Below, in pieces: positions 58,098 to 64,000 of a stretch of 64,000 nt of DNA (the stretch's first letter is position 1; the number at the start of each line of letters is the position of its first letter). The stretch is from Macrobrachium rosenbergii (taxonomy: Eukaryota; Arthropoda; Malacostraca; Decapoda; Palaemonidae): NCBI RefSeq assembly GCF_040412425.1, contig NC_089742.1, positions 73,019,625-73,083,624 on the forward strand, read 5' to 3'. A model generated the notes under the pieces. It was given only the letters and a program-made list of their open reading frames with translations. It searched no databases and was not told the origin of the DNA. Position numbers and translations under genes: made by a program.

Positions 58098-58385
58098 ATA
58101 GTTTTCTGTACAGCGTTTAATGCTGTATGAGCCGCTGCCCATGAAACTTTCAGCGACGGGCCGGTGGTGGCCCCTCCTATAGCGCTGCCAAATGCACGAT
58201 CATGGCTAACTCTAACCTTAAATAAAATAAAAACTGCTGAGGCTAGAGGGCTGCAATTTGGTATGTTTGATGATTGGAGGGTGGATAATCAACATATAAA
58301 TTTGTAGCCCTCGAGCCACAGTAGATTTTAAGATTTGAGGGCGGACAGGAAAAGTGCAGCCATCTCAATAGTTTTCTCTTATAAG
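58098..58385 (+). repeat. Dispersed-repeat-like segment
   Basis: The segment includes gacgggccggtggtggcccc, gaggctagagggctgcaatt and gattggagggtggat. I recall very similar text from other decapod sequences, but that is memory only. The motif caatagttttct occurs at both edges (58097 and 58367) as a direct repeat. No ORF. Confidence 0.5.
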
Positions 58386-58387
58386 TT

Positions 58388-58590
58388 AGTTAAGTATACC
58401 TTAGTTTAACCAGACCACTGAGCTGATTAACAACTCTCCTAGGGCTGGCCCGAAGGAGTAGACTTATTTTACGTGGCTAAGAACCAACTGGTTACCTAGC
58501 AACGGAACCTACAGCTTATTGTGGAATCCGAACCACATTATACCAAGAAATTAATTTCTATCACCAGAATTAAATTCTTCATTGGCCGGC
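58388..58590 (-). mobile_element. SINE, truncated before its tRNA head
   Basis: It matches 49053-49255 closely (tagtttaaccagaccactga, cctagggctggcccgaagga, gtggaatccgaaccacatta). The match stops after cattggccggc, just where the tRNA-derived part would begin, so the copy is 5' truncated. Confidence 0.82.
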
Positions 58591-59758
58591 AGAAAACTGA
58601 AAATGAAGACATAAGTATGTCAAATGCGAAGTCAATTTATTACATCAAAATAAACGTTTATTTGGCTTGCTCAAGACAGGTTCAAAACAGTGTGAAAACC
58701 CAGTTCATAGAGAAGAGAGGTTGTATTATCCATATCAAAATAGAAGCCAAAATTTAAATGATGACTGAAGCTTCGTGTGTGTGTCAAATTTATGATGTCC
58801 AAAGTTAAATTTTCTTTCAAGATCGCAGTTAAGAAAAGAGAAAACGTGAATTCGAGTCTGAGTGTGCCCAGCGAAAGCAATATGAGGCGAATGTAAGATG
58901 GGTTTGGAGTACTGGAGCATAAGCCAAAGCATGTTTCAAAATAAGGTTAGAAGAGGATCATTCATAAACGCGGGAGCCAATACAGAAAATGCTTAAATAT
59001 AATCGTGAAAGTGAGTCTGTGGAGAGGAGGATTAAAGCCCAGTCAGGAAGTTTATCGAAAACTTTTTTTTTTTTTTAATGTTAGGTGGAATAATTTTAGA
59101 TTTCGAAAGCAATGTCCAAAGGCAGCAGTAACAGACAAAGGAAGGTCCTCAGAAACTCTTGCCTTGCTGACTCCCAACTGATGATCGGAAAGACTTGCAA
59201 GACTCTCAAGAAAGGGGAAACTCAGCACTGATGATTTAGGACAAAATATTTAGGGTGTTGAGGGAGCTTGGTGTTGTAGAGGTTCGTTTGTTGAGAAGAG
59301 AGAGGTCTCATAATAAAATCAAAACTTGTCAGATTATGTCAGCGCGAGTGAAGGGTTTGGCATAAAAGTAGGTTAGAGACAAGGTAGTGTTCAGCCTCCA
59401 AGGATCTTTATGTAATGATGGAGTCAAGTGAGGGAGAGGACAGATGTCAGTACAGAACTGTGAGACGAGAAGGGTCAGTGAGTGGAACGCGGTGGGGCAG
59501 ATGTTTGTAAATAATACCATGTTTACTGGTGATAGTGAGGACAAGGTGCAGTCTGGTAAGAGTTTGGAAGTTTTTCTAAGATAAGCAAGTCGGAAAGCGA
59601 GAGTTAATAATGAGGGTAAACGTAAGTCAGTAAGATGATGAACATCAGCGTCGATGGTGGAAGACTGAAAGTGGTTGATTAATGTGGCAGGCGATGGTAC
59701 GATGAGAGACAAGTATTATAAAGCGAGGAAGGGAGAAAAATCTCTAAAAAAAAGTTTG

Positions 59759-59812
59759 CAGTAGGAGCGGAGAGTCTATGGACAGCAGTAGGAGCGGTGA
59801 GTCTATGGACAG
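59759..59812. repeat. 27-bp tandem duplication
   Basis: gcagtaggagcggagagtct plus atggaca is repeated with a single base change and followed by the start of a third copy. Confidence 0.9.
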
Positions 59813-59939
59813 CAATAGTTTCACATAGAAAGGGGCTGATGCATACTAATAAGGGAAAGGAAGGAAAAACCGTTGCAAAGGTTTTTTCTAGTATAGGTTG
59901 TAAGAGAGAAATCTTGGCATAAGTAATTATCACTATCTT

Positions 59940-60065
59940 TTGAGTTTTTTGGTCATGTAATGTGGAAAGGACGGAGGATGAAAGCTCAGTGAAGAATGTG
60001 TAATTCGGCAGCCATACGAGGAGCGAGGAAAGGAAGATCGAACCGAGGAAGTGCTACTGGGGAGG
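59940..60065 (+). pseudogene. Possible LINE C-terminal remnant
   Basis: The plus-strand frame FFGHVMWKGRRMKAQ, stop, RMCNSAAIRGARKGRS recalls the FGHVxRxxxxRM...RGRPxxxW end of many LINE reverse transcriptases. It is short and interrupted, so the call is weak. Confidence 0.3.
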
Positions 60066-60401
60066 GTAGAACGGGTGCTGGAATGTATGTGCTTTAATAT
60101 TCAGAAAGAGGAAGAGTGCATACATAACGCAGGTGAGGGGTTCAGTGTGTTTAGGGCAGAAGTGCAGCTGATGAGGTTTCTGTACAAGTATATGAAACAG
60201 CGGAGAATGTAATAATTTTCTGTAGCCTCTTTTTCAATTATCCAAGTGGCAGAGAGGACAAAACCAAATTCCTTTGGTCTGTCCAAATAGTTGGTAGCTA
60301 GCCGTCAGCTGTTTTCGGGAACACATCGGTAACAGTAATTTTCTTTGCCTTTAATTTGTGCTACATTGCCTGGAATAACAAAAGAACAATTAAGGTAATG
60401 T

Positions 60402-60480
60402 TGTGCACACACACACACACACACACACTATATATATACACACAGTATATACATACAGATAGATATAAACAGATAGAGAG
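60402..60480. repeat. (AC)n and AT-rich microsatellite
   Basis: AC run at 60402-60428 followed by atatat and gata-type short repeats. Confidence 0.9.
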
Positions 60481-61059
60481 AGACTGAACGTTCTTTCTCC
60501 AGCCTTGAATGGGTCATTGTTCTGCATATGTAATGTACAGCCGAGTTGGTTTATGACGAGTATTGCGTCACCGTTTCCGAAATTCCTGTCATCGCTACTC
60601 ATATGTGCGTAGAAACGTTTTTAAGGCTAATTCAAGCTGCTTTTGTCAATAGAGAACTGCTGTTACACTTGGGAGAGAAGTTTACATTTTGTTCTCGACA
60701 CAGTCATTTCGTTAAAAAGAATTTCGATACTGTTTGCCTGATGAGGTGTGGTGCGTTCAGTGGTAAAAGAACCAACAAGCAACGGCCAGTTCAGCTCTTC
60801 TCGCTCCAAGGGTCGTTTGGGCCTTCAGGGTGTAACAACAGAAATTCTCTTGCTCGAGCCAATCATTTTATGAATTTTTAAAAATTTTGGTTTGCTTTCA
60901 TTTTGTGCTGTGGACTTTTAGTGCTTGATTTTCATAACAGTGTTTCTGTAGCTACCAAGATAAATAACCGTGAGAGATTTTCTGAAATGTTTGGTGATAT
61001 TTGATAAAAATTCAAATTACGATCTGTACTGATTGAAAATCATTCTTTTCACGCAGTTC

Positions 61060-61410
61060 TTATAATGGTAATATTGATTTTGGATCTCTTGGCTTGAAAC
61101 TCATTCGAAGGCGACGGGATTGGCTTATAGTGACATCTCGTGCTGATGTGAATCTGGTCGAACCTTGAGGTGGGGGCGAATTTTCATTAGAATACGTATA
61201 CGATTTCTGAACTGCAATAAATAGCATTTCCAGGTATCTGGTCTTGGAAGGATCGCATTGTGAACAGGGATGAATCTGTGTCTCAGAGTCCACATTAAGC
61301 AGTGCGTAGCCATCCTCGTATATACGAGTACTGTTCTCGTGTCTGTTGAGGAGGCTCTTTGTACACTCATCTTCCTGATAGAAGAGAATCAAAAGCCTGT
61401 CATCTCCCAA
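61060..61410 (-). CDS. Hypothetical ORF, 116 aa
   Basis: This intact ORF starts MGDDRLLILFYQEDECTKSL, with RIYEDGYALLNVDSETQIHP and CSQCDPSKTRYLEML in the middle. Composition is protein-like (balanced hydrophobic and polar residues, a CxxC pair) and not repetitive. No family is recognised, and no splice or promoter signal was identified. It could be an exon or a worn transposon piece. Confidence 0.25.
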   Translation of the reverse strand: MGDDRLLILFYQEDECTKSLLNRHENSTRIYEDGYALLNVDSETQIHPCSQCDPSKTRYLEMLFIAVQKSYTYSNENSPPPQGSTRFTSARDVTISQSRRLRMSFKPRDPKSILPL

Positions 61411-62139
61411 AGAAGAATTCCGTCTTGTGGAACGGTCTTATTCGGGCCAACCTTGGCTATTAATGTTCCCACACCATAAAAGATATATTTTGTTCATTGT
61501 CTGCATTTCCGTCTTATTTTTGGCTTTGGTATGGAGGAAACTAAAGGATATACCCAGAAAAAACGTGCTTTTAAAAAGTTACATAATTATGTAAATGTAA
61601 TTAATCATACAGAATGTGTATTTATTATGCTAACCAGATTTGTAACATGAAACATGGTATTATGAGACGGCATGAACAGTAATGGTTGAGTGTGGAATGG
61701 TGTACATTGGCATATTTTACCACGAAAATTTAGGGTAAATGATCGGGAGAGAAAGGACATAGAAACACGGAAGACAGAGCACAAAATGTTAACATTGATT
61801 TTGGAGAAGTAGAAGCAGTTGATTTTTATTAAAGTACGGGAATAACCTGTAAAAGATAATGGCAGGAGGAGAGGCGGTGAATCACAGAATCAGGTAAAAG
61901 ACTGGCAAGAGACAAGGAGTGACAATGCAAGCCAAGGTAGAAACGTACTTAGGTACTATTGAGCCAATTCTCCTCTCAGGTAGTGTGGTTGTTGCATGCA
62001 AATAAAAGAAAAATGGTTGAGGCAATTTAGATAAAGTGTTTCTGTATGATATACAATGATATGCAATAAAAGAAAATTGAAAGATATTGCAATGTGTAAA
62101 AGTAATCAACAAGTTAACTTAGTTAATGGATGGATATGA

Positions 62140-62360
62140 GTGCTTTGAGATGATTTGGTCAGGCGGAATAAATGGAGGACTATAGGATAATGACAAGAAT
62201 ACAATCCAGAATGTTAGTGGGGAGGAGCAGAGGAAAACCTAAAATAGGTTGGATAGATGATGTGAAGGATGTATTTGACCACAGGGTCCTTAATATCCTT
62301 GAAATGCGGGTGTGTGCAAGACAGGTGAGTGGTAGAGCGCAAAAGGTCTGTTGCGTTGTT
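62140..62360 (+). pseudogene. LINE reverse transcriptase C-terminal remnant
   Basis: The plus strand reads FGQAE, stop, MEDYRIMTRIQSRM, then GRSRGKPKIGWIDDVKDVFD. This is the usual LINE ending, in which FGHxxRMxxxR is followed by RGRPxxxWxDDVxxD. ORF 62172-62660 covers it and then runs into a TA tract, which is not coding. Only the last 60-70 residues of the LINE are represented. Confidence 0.6.
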
Positions 62361-62481
62361 GAGGAGCATATACTATGGGTACATGAAGCTTTTGCTCTGG
62401 AGCCAACCCGTTATAAATATGGCTTGATGTTGAAAAAATATAGGCTAGCACACGCGCATACACATAAACACATACATACAT

Positions 62482-62486
<5 letters not shown>

Positions 62487-62566
<80 letters not shown>
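62487..62566. repeat. (TA)n microsatellite
   Basis: About 39 TA units preceded by catacatacacaca. Confidence 0.97.
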
Positions 62567-62570
<4 letters not shown>

Positions 62571-63590
62571 GGCTCAGTTTACATTGAGAATAGTCACATT
62601 GACCTCTTATCCTCTCGAATTACTGGCGCTTTTGTGATACTCCTACCACTGCCAGCCTAAACCTAAGCTTGTAGTGACTGTCGTATTCAAAAAGTGTGAG
62701 GAGGTCGAGGAGTTAAGACGCTTTGTTACAGGCTTGTAGGGGAAAGAGTATGCAAAAGCGTACGATGAATGTGTGAAGTTAGAGGTCACTGTGGATATTA
62801 AAAATAATAGACGCATAGTGTGTGCGTCCCCTGTGTCCCTGTTTTTAGTAGGCCTACTTTTTGTGGATGTGAAGTATTCGCAAAACGCAGACTATCAAGC
62901 TCTCTTCATTATCAAACATACTGTTGTATTCAAATTGGCATTTGGTGAATATGGAGACCTATAATTAGTTAATCTTGACCAATGATTGCATGGGTCCCAT
63001 AGGTACGAAAAGTAAGTGTGTCCTAAACTAAAAATGGCGTTATCCAGTGACTAGCCTTGTGATGTTTCTTGATGCTAGACTTGCATGAAGTCTGGCCATT
63101 GGTCATGCACATTAAAAGAAAGTGTAATTCTGTTTCCTGAACTGAGCGTTATTGCACAAGGAAGAGCGTCATTTATGGATACAGCTACTGTCACTTTTAG
63201 TATTAACACTTTCACCGCATGCGCAGTTGTTGAAGTTCCGCGCAGACGCCTCAGTCAGGGTTAAAAAGGCATTTTTTAGTAGGAACATAATTACCGGCGT
63301 AGGTACGAAAACTCGGTACTAATCATAGTCATTTGCATTTGTCAAAGACTGTCAAGTTTCCTTTATGTTTCAAACCAAAGATATCTGATTTCACGCTTTA
63401 CCTTCACGTTTGCCCTGTTAACATATTGTGTGGAAATTTTCTGTACGGAAGATGGAAATAATGCTCAAACCCAGTGTAGGGAAGTTAAAAGAAATGCTTC
63501 GAGCACACTTCGTATGAGTTCGCTTTTTATTCAGTACCTCAAAGAGTGTTTAAGACATCCGGTTTGTCTCTCCATAACTTTCACTCTCCC
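62567..63590. other. No gene supported
   Basis: Short ORFs only. A segment at 63210-63265 (accgcatgcgcagttg, ccgcgcagacgcctcagtca, gggttaaaa) resembles the ends of the TTAA-flanked elements in wording but lacks a partner end. Confidence 0.4.
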
Positions 63591-64000
63591 CGTCAGTACA
63601 CGAGACGCTCTTGGAGCGTTCATCGTCAGTACATGAGACGCTCTTCGATTGTTTATCGTCAGCACATGAGACGCTTTTCATTTTCGTCTGTTCATCGTCA
63701 GTACACGAGACGCTCTTCGATTGTTCATTGTCAGTACACGAGACGCTTTTCTATTGTTCGTCGTCAGTACATGAGACGGTCTTCGATTGTACATCGTCAG
63801 TACTTGAGACGCTCTTCGATTGTTCATTGTCGGCACATGAAACGCTCTTCGATTGTTCGCCTTCAGTGCATCAGACGATCTTCGATTGTTCGCCTTCAGT
63901 ACATCAGACGCTCTTCGACTGTTCATCGTCAGTACATGAGACGCTTTTCGATTCCGTCTGTTCATCGTCAATACACGAGACGCTCTTCGATTGTTCAGCG
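63591..64000. repeat. 33-bp minisatellite, 12 or more units, runs off window
   Basis: The unit is gttcatcgtcagtacatgag followed by acgctcttcgatt. About 12 units are visible with scattered substitutions, and two carry a short extra tttccgtct-type insertion (63677-63690, 63950-63961). Because 33 is divisible by three, both strands keep an open frame of 11-residue units: VHRQYMRRSSI on the plus strand and RASxVLTMNNR on the minus strand (63678-63971). Whether either is translated cannot be told. Confidence 0.92.

Larger units (their letters stand above)
58597..62139. other. 3.5 kb without a confident gene
   Basis: Contents seen are a 27-bp tandem pair at 59759-59812, a short LINE-tail-like phrase at 59945-60060, an (AC)n tract at 60402-60428 and one intact minus-strand ORF at 61060-61410. 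The remainder is ordinary intergenic sequence. Confidence 0.4.

Noticed and set aside
63591..64000. CRISPR-like array
   Set aside because: The repeat units are contiguous with no unique spacers, and the genome is animal. It is a minisatellite.

Overview
The window is an animal nuclear genome segment, most likely from a decapod crustacean. The evidence is dense (GA)n, (TA)n and (GT)n microsatellites, several DIRS1-like tyrosine-recombinase retrotransposons (reported as common in decapods), arthropod-type LINEs, a tRNA-derived SINE and TA- or TTAA-flanked MITEs. The decapod assignment is inference. A 500-base assembly gap lies at 48501-49000.

Only one host gene can be read with confidence. It is a ring-canal-kelch / KLHL2-KLHL3 orthologue on the minus strand. 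Five consecutive coding exons (29762-29868, 25601-25719, 25233-25408, 15804-15900, 6633-6789) join in phase with canonical splice sites and encode the BTB domain and most of the BACK domain. The 5' exon or exons and the exons for the kelch propeller are not visible. The introns are long and filled with transposons.

Region by region: 1-4800 is DIRS-A, cut by the window edge. 4801-8700 holds microsatellites, one kel exon and small DNA transposons. 8690-14488 is DIRS-B with inverted terminal repeats. 14489-18860 holds a kel exon, a MITE and a decayed gene of an unnamed protein family. 18864-20697 is a piggyBac-like non-autonomous element with internal 381-bp tandem repeats. 21440-22937 is the 3' half of a LINE with a restriction-like endonuclease. 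22938-32210 carries three kel exons in otherwise quiet sequence. 32212-45717 is DIRS-C, which contains two separate nested insertions: a 3.6-kb TA-flanked element that itself holds a second piggyBac-like copy, and a gag-only LTR retrotransposon with 4-bp target duplications. 45718-47640 is DIRS-D, a remnant abutting DIRS-C. 50356-55060 is a decayed I/Jockey-type LINE. 55200-64000 is AT-rich, with SINE pieces, an imperfect palindrome around (TA)n tracts, LINE tails and a 33-bp minisatellite that runs off the right edge.

All four DIRS copies lie on the minus strand, the strand of kel. No complete, uninterrupted mobile-element polyprotein was found. The window reads as a layered record of insertions around one conserved gene.
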